Source: Adiantum capillus-veneris
Taxonomy: Eukaryota; Streptophyta; Polypodiopsida; Polypodiales; Pteridaceae
NCBI GenBank assembly: GCA_014529385.2
Contig: CM043942.1
Coordinates: forward strand, 51,460,774-51,524,773
Length of the DNA: 64,000 nt
Reading direction: 5' to 3'
Shown here: positions 23,001 to 33,667 of the stretch, in pieces
How positions within the stretch are numbered: the stretch's first letter is position 1
Layout: the number at the start of each line of letters is the position of its first letter
Notes under the pieces: model-generated
Told to the model about the DNA's origin: nothing
The model's input: the letters and a program-made list of their open reading frames with translations, nothing else
Databases searched by the model: none
Translations under genes and position numbers: made by a program

Positions 23001-23699
23001 AACTTGCCCGTGAAAAATGAGCTCAAATAGAGTTGAGGTATTTCCTTTGCCTAGATTTTCTTAGAGGAGAAGATGATGTATGTGAGCTGATTGTGAAGTC
23101 TTTTACTCAAGATCATGCAGCATTTATTAGACAAGGACAAAAATGTCTCTGATTCAAATGCGGCAAAGAGTCCAAGCTCAATGGCTAAAGGTTTGGGCTC
23201 CCCTCTAGCATGGCATGGCAGGCCAACATCTCCTGCCCGTGCCTCAACACTTAATTAACAAGAGACAATTAGAGAAGTCTCTTTTGAAGCTCAAAGGCCA
23301 CACACTAGAGTGGACTTTGTCTCCACTGAATCATGCTTAGTCATTAGATGCAATGACCAAACCATTAGAAAGATCTCTCAACAATGCTTTGATGGCATGT
23401 TCATTTCCTCTAGGGGGCAATCAAAATCTCCTCTCAACATTTTACTCTTCCACATCCAGCTCATCACTTGGCTATCCAGATGCCTCGCACAATGACATGA
23501 GATATCTCACTAATGCATCAAAACGTCAAGTGGCTCTGCTCAGTTGCCACCATTGGCAATTGGTAGACTATGAGAAGATGCCATTGCATCACAAGAAGCT
23601 CAAAGCATGCATCAGGTCCTCAAGTGTGGTTTGATGTTTGTGGTGATGGGATAGACATGCAAATGCCCCCTTGATACTTGCAGCTCTTGTAGCATCTAG
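20051..23699 (+). other. X interior without recognisable genes
   Basis: This 3.6 kb has many stops in all frames. No gag, protease, RT, RNase H or integrase motif is visible. The stretch 23300-23635 has two overlapping open frames, one ending KLKACIRSSSVV, which might be the N-terminal part of the captured kinase transcript, but that is a guess. Confidence 0.55.
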
Positions 23700-23705
23700 A
23701 GACCG

Positions 23706-24288
23706 TTGTTTTGTGGCATCAATCAATCCATTGGAGAGCTTATGCCAATGAAACATTTGAAGTTTCAAAACATGACTAATGATGAAGAGAAAGCTTTTTA
23801 CATGACTTGTCTAGAAAGAGAAATCTCGTTATATAAAGAGATAAGACACAAACATATTGTTGGTTACATAGATATGGACAAAGATGAAGAGGCATTGTTC
23901 TTTATATATTTTTGGACGATGTTTTTTAGCGGATCTATTCAAAGCATGCTAGAAAGATTTGGCACATTTAGTGAGTCTCTTGTTCCTGTCTACAAAACAC
24001 AATTACTTCTTGGTCTTGAGTATCTTCATAAGAAAAAAAGTTTCATAGAGATATCAAAGCTGGAAACAGCTTATTGATTCTAATGTTTTTGTGAAATTGG
24101 CTGCTTTTGGAGTATCTAAAACATTTCATGAGGACACAATAACTGATGCTTGCAAATCCATCAAAGAGTCTATTTTTTGGATGGCACCAAAAGTTATAAT
24201 AGGAGACAATTATGTACGTCATGTAGATAATATATGGAGTGTAGGATGCATGGTGATCAAGATTCTTATTGCCATCATGTATATCTAA
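23706..24288 (+). pseudogene. Captured MAPKKK (ANP/NPK1-like) kinase-domain fragment
   Basis: In kinase order the plus strand shows GELMPMKHL (ATP-binding Lys at 23751), LEREISLYKEIRHKHIVGYI (helix C Glu and beta4), GSIQSMLERFGTFSE, QLLLGLEYLHKKK, then HRDIKAGN at 24044 in another frame, DSNVFVKLAAFGVSK (DFG reads AFG) back in a third frame, SIKESIFWMAPKVI (APE reads APK), and NIWSVGCMVIKIL. Order, spacing and wording match the plant ANP/NPK1 class of MAP kinase kinase kinases, which phosphorylate MAPKKs. Two frameshifts and the loss of the DFG Asp make it dead. No intron interrupts the roughly 580 bp, which favours capture from mRNA. The glycine loop and C-terminal lobe are missing. Confidence 0.85.
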
Positions 24289-25801
24289 ACACATGAGTTG
24301 AAGTAACTTAGAATCATTGTCAAAACTTGTTTTCCTACTCAAACAATGCATATTATAAAAGAGCTAAGCACGACAAACTATACCAAACCTCAGGCTTCAA
24401 AAACCTCTTACATGTGCTAGTTTTATGATCGTTATAAGTCTATACATCATACAAGATCATTCTCACTAATGAGTGGGATAATTTGTGACTAGGTTGAACA
24501 AAAACAAGGTAAGTTCTCTTCTTTTTTTGGTTTTTCTTTTACGCAGTCACTTAGCACAACATTATGCACCACCTCTTAAAACGTCTTCTTATACAACAAT
24601 CCCTCAATTTATTTTACTCGTTTGATAAATGCTCACTTTGTTTACTTGTTTTAAGTGATTTTGTTGTAGATATACCTAAGGAGCTACACTCAGGTAGTTT
24701 TGGACTTTTACAACAATGGAGAATACCACCAGACAACTTTAAAAGCTACTCACATGAGCTAAGGTGATGTCAAATAAAATATACTCCAATTTGATGACAA
24801 AAAGGTAGTCAATGTTTTGTCTTTTATGCCTTGCTTAGTCCATTGGTCGTGTGCACACATATTTGCATTTAGGCAGTGTGTAAATGTTCATCTTAGTGTA
24901 GATTGTCCAATTTAGGCAACACCAATTATCCATGTAGATCCATCGATTTAGGTAGCATGAGTGCAGATTTGCTGATTTAGGCAACATACCAGCAAACAAT
25001 AGATTCTCTAGCTTAAACATTACTAGTGCAAATTTGTCGGTTTAGGTAGCACAAGTGCATATTCACTGATTTAGGTAGCACGCTTGATTAGTATTGATTC
25101 GTTGATTTAGGGAACATTGATTACAAAATCATGTTGCAGTGATTGGCCACCACTGCCCCTAGTATGATTTTGTTACCCAGGTATATAATGAACGTGATTT
25201 GGATTTGGATTTGGTGTTGGAGTTGGAGTTGGAATTTTGAATTTGGTTTATGATCATATGATTTCAATAGTATACATTGAATTAATGAAATTTGATTATG
25301 TAACAATGGTTGTGACGAATGATATCTACATACATTCAGACATATGACATATACTGTCTATTCTCGTGGTATGGGACATTATAATATACAGCATGTGGAT
25401 GACGGTAGGCATAAGCAAATTCATTTGTTTCAGTTTGTGGCTTTTTATTTTGTTCCATGATATTTTTTATACATAATTTTAACCATTATTTTTGAAGTAT
25501 GATTTGCTGCTGGCCAACACCATATTAGTGAATTTGAAAATTTTCCAATAATCACTTTCAAAAGGAGCTTAATATTTGAACACATGGCCAAAGCTTTGAG
25601 ATCATGGCTCAAAAGAGATTTTCAAGTACTATCTTATGGAAGGAGTTGGCCTTTAAAAAAAGTTTGAGATTTGTCCATATGGCCAAATCTTTAAGACATC
25701 GGTGATTTTCAAATTGGCTCTAAAGTCTCAAACTCTCTAATATGGTGCTTGCAGATTCCTTACTTAGTAACTAAAGGTGGTTGCTTCCTAACGGAAAGGT
25801 A
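24289..25801 (+). other. X interior, 3' part, with degenerate tandem repeats
   Basis: Non-coding. The stretch 24860-25130 holds about seven degenerate copies of an AGTGCAGATTTGCTGATTTAGG-type unit. The 3' LTR is preceded by a weak purine tract (CGGAAAGGTA, 25792-25801). Confidence 0.55.
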
Positions 25802-26289
25802 TGTAATGGAAATCGATAAATAGTTATTTATTACAATTTTCATGCAATAAAAGCATAAGTGAACTATGCACTATGCAAAAGGATAGCAACTTTATGGATA
25901 TTTCATTATTAAAGTGCTTTTTATGAGCAATGGTCACTTTATGTTCGGATGAACAATTTGTAATCATTTTGAGCATTCAAAAAATCTATAAGTAAATATG
26001 TGCAAGAGAAAACTGCTCACTCTTGTATGGGGGGAGATTGCACCCAGTGTTTGTGCCCTTTTCTCTTTTGACCTCTCCTCTCTCACTGTGCCTGTGTAGC
26101 ATTCGTCTATAGGAGGTGCACATTAATGTGATCTCATTCTTTCTTTCCTTTTCTATCTCTCTCAGATCGTGTATTGTTTCTCAATTGTGCGTATGTGCGA
26201 CACCAAGTATGCGAACCTATTGATTTTATCATTTGTAGCATGATATTTGTGTTTTTTTTAGGTTCTCCATGTACCCACCAACTATAGTA
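25802..26289 (+). repeat. X 3' LTR
   Basis: It runs from TGTAATGGAAAT to ACTATAGTA; the expected CA terminus has mutated to TA. It aligns with 19550-20037 over its whole length. Confidence 0.86.
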
Positions 26290-26420
26290 GGCTATACCAA
26301 ATAGGCACATGTGAGGCTTATAGGGTCCTTATGAAAAATGTGACTATACACATAAATGGTGCATGCTTGGCTTAAGGGTTTGTTCTTATCATGAGTGCAA
26401 GCTATAGGATTACCTCAACA

Positions 26421-27216
26421 AATGCCCTCATATCTGAAGCTTACATGATATAGCATGGATTTTGATAAAAGAGTCTAATACATGTTACATTAAGGAGTAA
26501 CTATATAGGGCTCATAAAGATAAAATCTGATGCAAGAAAAATAGTGTAGGTCTTACCTACAAAGTATATGGTTTGAGGAAGTGTTTAAACACTTACAGAT
26601 GCAAGTCATCACTTTCTTTAGGGAACTATGAGCCTCCTTCTATGCATTACCTTCCTTGATTTTTGGGAATTTGGAGGATTCTAATGTTGATGTATATGTG
26701 GGTGCACTTGGTTTTTTGAACTGGGTTGGTGCATATCTACTTCTCGTTGTAGTGAAGGCACACCTTGGTGGATGTAGTGCTTGTGTATATGAAAAGATGG
26801 ATGCAATAGGTTTATACAAAATGTGGAAATAAGCTCATGCAAATCTGTTGGCTTGGGGCTACTTGGGTAATTTTTGGATTGGATAAGACATACATTGCTT
26901 TGTGCTTAGGCTTATGGAGACTTTGCCATGGAAGTAGCAAACTTTGTTCACGGTTCTTGATGCTAATGTGTTGGAGTTGTTGATGGCACAAGAGCATGGG
27001 CTTGGATAATTTGACTTTTAAATTGAAAGCCAAAAGGTGCCAAAAGGTTTCAATGGGAAGGGGTGCTTTGAATGAGATTGATTTCAAAGTAAAAAACCTT
27101 CAAGCTTTGGTATATTGCAAAAGGGTAGTTGAATTTCAAACAACATTACAAAAGAAAATGTTCATTTGTCTTTTAAGCCATGCATCTACACACTTTCAAA
27201 AAGAAAACGGGGAAGA

Positions 27217-27259
<43 letters not shown>

Positions 27260-27729
27260 CCAAAGGTTTATGAGCAAAAGTTAGCAAATAAATAAAACAA
27301 AGAGGGGAACAAACAAACAAGCATACACACACAAAGCAAAGATTTATGAGCACGGTTAAGTAAAGAAATCAAGCATAAAAATGTATGAAAAAATAATAAG
27401 ATTTCCTTGTTCAATGCTTGGTCCAAATGAGACATAAATTTGCGCATTTGAAACATTTGGAAAAACGTTATACACACAAATGCATTTCAATAGTACAATC
27501 AAGTGGGGTAACTCGGCTTGGAGAAAGCGAGAAGAGCAAGAAACAAAACATAATCAAGAAAGTTTTAATAAAGAAGAAAAATCACACAAATTTTAATGCT
27601 CAATCTTATTATCCCTAAACATTGGCTAGGGGAGTAGCCATATAGACTTGCCAAAATCCAAAGAGAGAGATACTTAGGCTTGAGATTAATTAGCTGCATT
27701 TCTAAAGAGATATGAATCAATTGAGTGCT

Positions 27730-27763
<34 letters not shown>

Positions 27764-27820
27764 ACTAAATCTAGCATAGAGGTCTAATGGATACAATTAA
27801 AAAATTCTAATTATTCATTA
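26421..27820 (-). other. Y interior, non-coding, with microsatellites
   Basis: No protein motif is visible. An (AC)n run lies at 27218-27258 and an (AG)n run at 27731-27761. Confidence 0.6.
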
Positions 27821-27832
27821 GCTCTGATACCA
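27821..27832 (-). other. Y primer-binding site
   Basis: The minus strand reads TGGTATCAGAGC directly after the LTR end. This is an exact copia-type initiator-Met primer site. Confidence 0.88.
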
Positions 27833-28217
27833 TGTGTAATATCTATGGTGGATAGAACATCGAGGCATTCATCATAATAAGAGATTCATAACAACTAGCA
27901 ATAAGTATTAGAGAGAATATGCAATGTAAAATAAACTTGCTTGATTGATTAGAATGAGAGAGAGAATTGCAAGTTAAGTATGGTGGCCTTATATATGCTC
28001 AAATAGAAGGTGGCAGTAAATGATGAAAAGTGATATGCACCACATGTGGAAAAAAGGTCAAGTACCATGTGGGCTACACCAAATAACATGTGACTATAAT
28101 TGTGTAGCACGTGTGAGGCTTACAGATTCCATAGGAAAAATGTGACTATACACATAAATGGTGCATTCTTGTCTTAAGGTTCTCACCATGAGTACAAGTT
28201 ACAAGCTTATCTCAACA
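27833..28217 (-). repeat. Y 5' LTR (385 bp) with TATA box
   Basis: On the minus strand it starts TGTTGAG and ends ACACA. A TATA box (TATATAAGGCC, 27987-27996) lies about 155 bp before the LTR end, followed by a CT-rich leader. Confidence 0.85.
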
Positions 28218-28231
28218 CTAGTTTCATTCAA

Positions 28232-29189
28232 TGTTGGACGGGCGACTCACACACCCATGAAGTGCATGCAAACACTACCTAGATCAACATAATGTCAATC
28301 GAGGACACAGATGACACGATACGCACACGAAGGAAATCTTTGTAGCTTGTCAGGCTAAGACCATCCTATACATACAACACTCTGGAAGGCCAACTAAACC
28401 ACAATCAAGAACCTCACTGCCCTCAACTACACCACCTAGCCACATACACACATACGGAAGGTAACTCACCTAATCATGCCAGATTCATACGAAACTTAAG
28501 GAACACCATCCCCTCACTAGGATACACCTGTCCCTAAGCTTCTACACTCAAAACCCTCACTCAAAACCCATCTGCGGAAAACGCCTAGGATGACGGAGCA
28601 GAATTTTGAAAGTGCCTGAAACTGAAATTTATGAGTACCTATGCATAGCTTATGTTGCCACGATTCTATAGACTACTAGCACGTAGAAAACAGACATCGT
28701 TTGATACACTTACGGCCACAAATAGCTCGTAGATGTGTCGACGTGTGCGCTTCGTCTCGCGTGGAATGCTTGGCGTTGTCGCGTAGCTCTCCTCTAGCCT
28801 ACAGCAATGGTGCAGTCGGATCTCCAATGTGTTGAGCGAGCCGGGCGTAGCGAGAGGATAAAGCTCACGCTCACTCTCTTTCTCTCTCACACACAGTAGA
28901 CGGCAGCGCTAAAGTTTTGATTATGATTAAAAGTCCTTTTTACAAAATGACCTAGGTACCTTATATACTAAGGCTACCTTAGGTTTAACCAAAAAATGGG
29001 GTTGAAAGGGTCAAATGGCTTTGTATTTACAATTTGGAAGTGCCATTGCACCCCGGCTTCTGAAACTAGAATAACTACTCATTACAAATGACGTTTATAG
29101 CCATAATCCGTAGCATTTCATAACTCGCAAAAGATAAGACTTTGGTACAAAACTTGAGTTATGTTGTGTTGTTGACCCAGCGGTCAACA
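28232..29189 (-). repeat. Z 3' LTR
   Basis: It is 958 bp with TGTTG and CAACA ends and matches 38897-39851 with scattered substitutions. A 74-codon open frame inside it (28666-28890) recurs in the other LTR and is not a gene. Confidence 0.92.
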
Positions 29190-29203
29190 TTCCCCCCTCC
29201 GCG
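29190..29203 (-). other. Z polypurine tract
   Basis: CGCGGAGGGGGGAA on the minus strand abuts the 3' LTR. It primes plus-strand DNA synthesis. Confidence 0.85.
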
Positions 29204-29256
29204 TTCATGTCGTCCCCGACATGACCTGATTGTCGTTGGCGATGTGGTCTTTGCTG

Positions 29257-29790
29257 TCATTTTGTTGTTGGAAATAAAGTATAGACTATAGCCTTTGCAG
29301 TAGCTTGTCTTGTTCGTCCAATCCGATGTACATAGTCTTCACATGATTCAGGAAAATCATAATTGATGATGAACTTTATGTCTTTCACATCCACGCTCGA
29401 GCTGCAACATCTGTTTCTGTCATTATAGGTCTACTGCCAGATCTAAATTCAAAAAGAACCCAATGTCGTTTAACTTGACTCTTATCATCATGGATAGAGA
29501 AAGCTCCATCCATCATTTGCTCCAGAAAATCTGTCAATTCGAAGTATTTGTGATTCTCAGAAACAACTTCTACAATCTGTAGAATTGAGTGATCGGCTTT
29601 CTGATCTTGTGAGCCAATGACAACTTTGTAAGGATTTTGTAGAAATTGTATGGTGAAACCCTTAACTTCTTTAGGCCAAGTTGCACTCCAATGCAAAGTC
29701 TATCTGTCAGGCCGAATCCAGGACTTAATTATTCTAATTTGAGGTTCAAAACCCTGCCAAGCATTCGATGCGCATTATCAAGGACAAGCT
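29257..29790 (-). pseudogene. Captured DEAD-box RNA helicase fragment (DDX5/DBP2-like)
   Basis: On the minus strand, in helicase order: VLDNAHRML (motif II; DEAD reads DNAH), GFEPQIRIIKSWIRPDR in a second frame, LHWSATWPKEVKGF (motif III SAT, 29679-29690), KADHSILQIVEVVSE, SIHDDKSQ, a [14 protein letters not shown] block (motif V, 29397-29414), then after a frameshift [28 protein letters not shown] (motif VI, 29311-29328) and a stop at 29257. These are hallmarks of the p68/DBP2 (plant RH20/RH30-like) family. About 28 residues around motif IV are missing between MMDGA and SIHDDKSQ. There are no introns. It lies in Z's sense orientation about 50 bp from the polypurine tract. Frameshifts, a stop and motif changes make it inactive. 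Confidence 0.88.
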
Positions 29791-31484
29791 TTTGAGATCC
29801 TCTGATTACCCTTATGTCTACTCTTTGTCATTGAGGACTTATTTGTTCTTGAGTTATGTTGTTTTGTTGACCCATTGGTCAACACTTTGCAATTGTTTTG
29901 GCTTCATCTGTTGCACTGCTTGTATATTTGTCAAACCACAACAAGAACTATGATCCATTAGAGTGGACATCTATCATCGTAACCATTCATATTTTGAGAT
30001 CCTCTGATTACTTTTGTGTCTGCTCTTCTTCATTGGTAACTTCTTTGTTCTTGTGCAATCATGTTGTTAGTGTTGTCTGCAGCTTTGTCATTGTAGGCCA
30101 TTCTTCGACTCGCCATTGAGGAGAAGTATGCTATGATCTGAAATTGGTGCTCCAATTCATTTGTCAATTGATTTGAGTAGCATTTCCTTATTGTTGATTT
30201 AGAAGGAATATGTACAAGAGGATGGTGATAGGTGTCTTTAGATTAGGGTCTAAAACCTGGATGACCAAAGGGAAAAAACCCAGTGGGGAAAAAAATGCCT
30301 TTGGTATACGCTCATATTGGAGTTGAGCAGTTGAACGTGAAGTACATGTTCATGAAAGGTGAGTGCTTGGGTGAAACACGGAAAGAGTGCCTGATGCAAG
30401 TGCCAATTATGGGACACTCTATATGCATATGAGAAATTTGTCAACAAAAGCATGCAATGTGAAAGAAGGATATGATGGGTGTTTCGAGGAATAAATGTAG
30501 CATCAAAAGATGCACATGTGACATCAAAAGATGTATCAATAGCTTCCACCTTTCCAAGAAGGGTTTTCGATGTAGAAGTTTCTTCACTCGTATCTCACTG
30601 TGCTCAGTACGTGAGTGTCTTTTGGACCTTCTCCTTCACTTCACCAGACTTAAGTACTTAGACTTCGACTCTTTTGCTCACCTATACCAGCATGAGCAAA
30701 CACAATGTAAATATGCTCAACTCTTCCAGCTTGAGCAGTACCTAGAATAGCTAAGACGCTTAGACCACAGAGAATATTACTTGAAGCTTTGGGACTAACA
30801 CCTCACTCATTTTGTGGCGTAGCTACTCGACTTTGACTTGTATGACTTGTCGGTTGCATGTTGACACTGCTTTGTGACAAGTTCTTCGGATGTTGTAGTG
30901 GCTGCTGAGACATACTTGTGAAGTTTCATCGTTTCCTTTACCTTCTTCTCTTTGTAGTGCTCAGCCTCTCGTCAGTCTTTTCTTCATGTGGATTATGGAT
31001 TTTTTTTTATTAAAAAATTCAACAAAGAAAATCTTTAAAAAAACTTCACAAAAAAAAAATCATTCAAATAGAAATCTAAATGCTATGTACACTATACACA
31101 TGTCCCTAGGGGCTCATATATGGATTTTGTCCCCATACTCCTCTGTAACACTACTATGAGGGCATATACTCTAAATTTCGTCAAAAAATTATCACAATAA
31201 AACGCAAAAATTCAATGCATCTCACAAAACATTGCCCTCTAATAGTCATAATTGTTAGGTCCGCATTCAGAATGCCTCCCCCCTTCCTATTTGGAGTCAT
31301 CCTTTACGACAGGGTATCGCAAAGGGTATGTGTTGTGCTTGGGCAATTAAAAGTTGTGCCTATGCAGGCCTTGTAATGTAGCCCTATTATGCATACACAG
31401 TCAATGCATGGAAAAGATTTATGTTGTGCAAGATGTGGGTATAAGCAATTTGCTTATTGGCATTTGTTGGTGAGGCTTCCTATT
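29791..31484 (-). other. Z 3' untranslated region
   Basis: No family motif. A repeat of about 100 bp (29788-29900 and 29993-30095, both starting TTTTGAGATCCTCTGATTAC) is present. The first copy contains GAGTTATGTTGTTTTGTTGACCCATTGGTCAACA (29854-29884 region, given here as one imperfect match to the 3' LTR terminus), suggesting a trace of template switching. Confidence 0.5.
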
Positions 31485-33667
31485 CTAAGCAATGTAATGG
31501 TCTTTGAAGCTCCCGTATCGTTGCTTGATTGAAGCGACTTGCTCTCTTCTAACTGTATGTAATCGTAGGAAGAATTGTAAGAATTCAAGTGGCGATGCAC
31601 TGACAGAAGTTTTGTTGTTCTTCTTTGGGACCCATTTCTTTGTGATTATTGGCTGTTTTGTTGTTGACGCTCGTTTGGGAACCCATACTTGCCCGTGCTT
31701 CGTTTGTGTTTGAAGAGACTTCTTTGGGATCCACCTTTTTGTTGTGTGAGTCAATAGTGGTCTTTGCTTCAGCCCTTGTACGCTTTGTTGGGGATGGGAT
31801 TCAAGCTTTGAAAGTTGATATTGTGGTTGTTTTGGAATCCAAATGAATTCCTGACTTTTTTGTGCTTGAATCAACTTCTTTGGAGCCCAAACCTGAGTTG
31901 TGAAAGCTTGCGACTTTGTGATATTCTTACCCGTTCGTGCACGCTTTCCTTCTTTTTATTTTGGTGTTGGATCTTGTGATTTTTCATTAGAGATCTTTGT
32001 CTTCTTGATCCATATTTGTTTTTGGCCGATCTAGCTTTTGGTATCCAGATTTGTCGAGCTTTTTGGCTTTGACTTGTTGTCATGTTCTTTTGACCTGTCA
32101 TGGTTGTTGCTGAAGGGTTGGTGATAGTGATGGCCTGAGTTGATGATAGGGGATCGTAAGATTCAGCACTATCGCTACTATCCTCAGCAAGGTTGACTTC
32201 TTGTACTTTCCCTTGATTTTTTGGCTGGTAGTGGAAAGTTACTGTGTGTTTGCTCGTGGGTGGTAGTTTCTTGGAGGACTTTTCTAGCCCATTGATTAGA
32301 GCATTGTTAGATCGTTTCTCTGGTTGTATTCCTCCTAGGTGAGTCTTTGCATCCTTATTAGGAGCCATGGATGAGGATGCTTGTGGTGGTTGTGTCTTCA
32401 CCGAGGAGTTTGGAATCCACTTTTGATGCACGTTATTCGTGTAGCGATGACATTGATTCTCCGGTCGTTGATCTTCTTGAAGCTCGAAGTGTTCTTCAGA
32501 GTCATAGAACTTGTCGTCTTCTTCATCTTTTGATTCTCCACATTTCTTTGTTTGCTCCTTATTTCGAGAGATTGTTGATGTCTGGTTCTCTTCATTTTCC
32601 TGGATTACACTCACTGCAAAATAAGGAACGACATCATAGCCATTTTCATCACAAAACTTTGTTGTGGGAGCATCCTCCACGGCGCACACGTCCAGAGTAG
32701 CCAAGATGTGTTCCCATCCAAAAGGCTCTAACTCTTCTTCAGGAAATGGTTCTGGGATATAGTCCCTATCCTCTATAACCCGCTCTAGGATACATTCCTC
32801 GCATTTCAAGCTACCACATTGTGAAGCTCCACACATCCACAGTTCTTTAGGCTTACCTAACCAAGCTGGAAGTTCTGATCCTGCTACTGTGGCGGAATCA
32901 AACTCCTCAACCGGTGTTCTCATCACATCCCTATAGCTATGGTCCCTCAAGTTTATCTTTGTTATGGTTTCCATATGTCTCAGGTATATATGGTCATAAC
33001 CCCAATCTTGGACCATTTTCAATTGTTGCATGAATGGTCTTCCCAGAATGATGTCATAGTTGTTCTTCTTGCCAAAGTCAACAACAGCAAAAGTGTGTTC
33101 ATATTCAATGCCACAAGAAGTAACAAGTACTTTTTCTAGCAGTCCTAGGGGCTTTTCCTTGTGTCCGTCTGCAAGCTGCAGGGTCATTCGTGTGGATATC
33201 AAGGCAGGTTTTCCCCATTTTTTCCAAACCTCTTTGGTTGCAATAGCCACACCAGCTCCATTGTCAAGGATTGCCATGGTTTTTAAAGTGAATTCCACAG
33301 GAAGGGTGGTGTTTCCCTCTTCTCCCTCGTAATACTCGCCTACCTTGTTTAATGGCACTGGCCTAGTATTTAGTTGAGGCATTTCAAGCTCTTTGATGCC
33401 TTCCTCGATTTGAGTCATTGGGGTTTTTACACCAAATTTCTCTAGACATTTACCCACATTAGCCCACATGTTTGGTCTAATTCTGAGCAACTCGGCTAAC
33501 ATTATTGTACAGGTGATTGGGGTAGATAGAATATCTACTAGCCCCTTTGAATCGATGGCCTTGTTGGGAGACAGTCTGTGTGATGGGACTGCAACCACAT
33601 CTGACTTGGTCTCGTACTCTCCCATGTAGGACGGTAGTGTTCTTAGCGAATGGGGTTGACTATCCAT
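31485..33667 (-). pseudogene. Z protease polyprotein with W-(I/V/A)-P-K repeat tail
   Basis: The frame from 33667 is open for 598 codons; a one-base shift near 31880 leads into the last 129 codons. Residues ~125-215 form the aspartic protease: MAILDNGAGVAIATKEVW (catalytic Asp in DNGA), LQLADGHKEKPLG, FAVVDFGKKNNYDIILGRPF. An acidic region follows, then a Lys/Gln/Ser-rich tail with at least seven spaced W-(I/V/A)-P-K-type motifs (KWIPN, IWIPK, VWAPK, IWIPK, RWIPK, VWVPK, KWVPK). No RT motif follows the protease. The role of the tail is unknown. The long open frame suggests the region decayed late. Confidence 0.75.

Larger units (their letters stand above)
19550..26289 (+). mobile_element. X: non-autonomous copia-like LTR element carrying a host kinase fragment
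   Basis: Direct LTRs of 488 bp (19550-20037 and 25802-26289) begin TGTAATGRAAAT. GGCTA flanks both ends (19545-19549 and 26290-26294) and the interrupted Y LTR is continuous across it. A primer site, TGGTATCAAAGC, follows the 5' LTR. The 5.8-kb interior shows no gag, protease, RT or integrase, but does hold a MAPKKK fragment at 23706-24288. The LTRs differ at clearly more than one base in ten by eye, so X is old. It needs another element's enzymes. Confidence 0.88.
19285..26420 (-). repeat. Y 3' LTR, split into 19285-19549 and 26290-26420 by X
   Basis: The left part (from ATGGTGGATAG at 19321 to GTGGGCTA at 19549) aligns with 27843-28076, and the right part (GGCTATACCAAATAGG to CCTCAACA) aligns with 28072-28217. 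The break coincides exactly with the 5-bp duplication GGCTA of element X. Confidence 0.82.
19285..28217 (-). mobile_element. Y: short copia-like LTR element, non-autonomous, split by X
   Basis: The 5' LTR (27833-28217) begins TGTTGAG on the minus strand, ends TTACACA and is followed at once by TGGTATCAGAGC, the classic initiator-Met primer site of copia elements. A second copy of the LTR lies at about 19285-19549 plus 26290-26420, interrupted by element X. The interior (26421-27832) is only 1.4 kb and has no gag or pol, so Y is non-autonomous (TRIM/LARD-like) or heavily deleted. The left LTR edge has diverged; it lies between 19285 and 19317. No target duplication could be confirmed. Confidence 0.75.

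Noticed and set aside
23706-24288. A functional host kinase gene
   Set aside because: Two frameshifts, AFG and APK substitutions, a missing glycine loop and location inside an LTR pair show a dead captured fragment.
28666-28890. Open frame of 74 codons, with a near-identical one at 39328-39552
   Set aside because: Both lie at the same place inside the two Z LTRs; the repeat explains the conservation and no protein family is visible.
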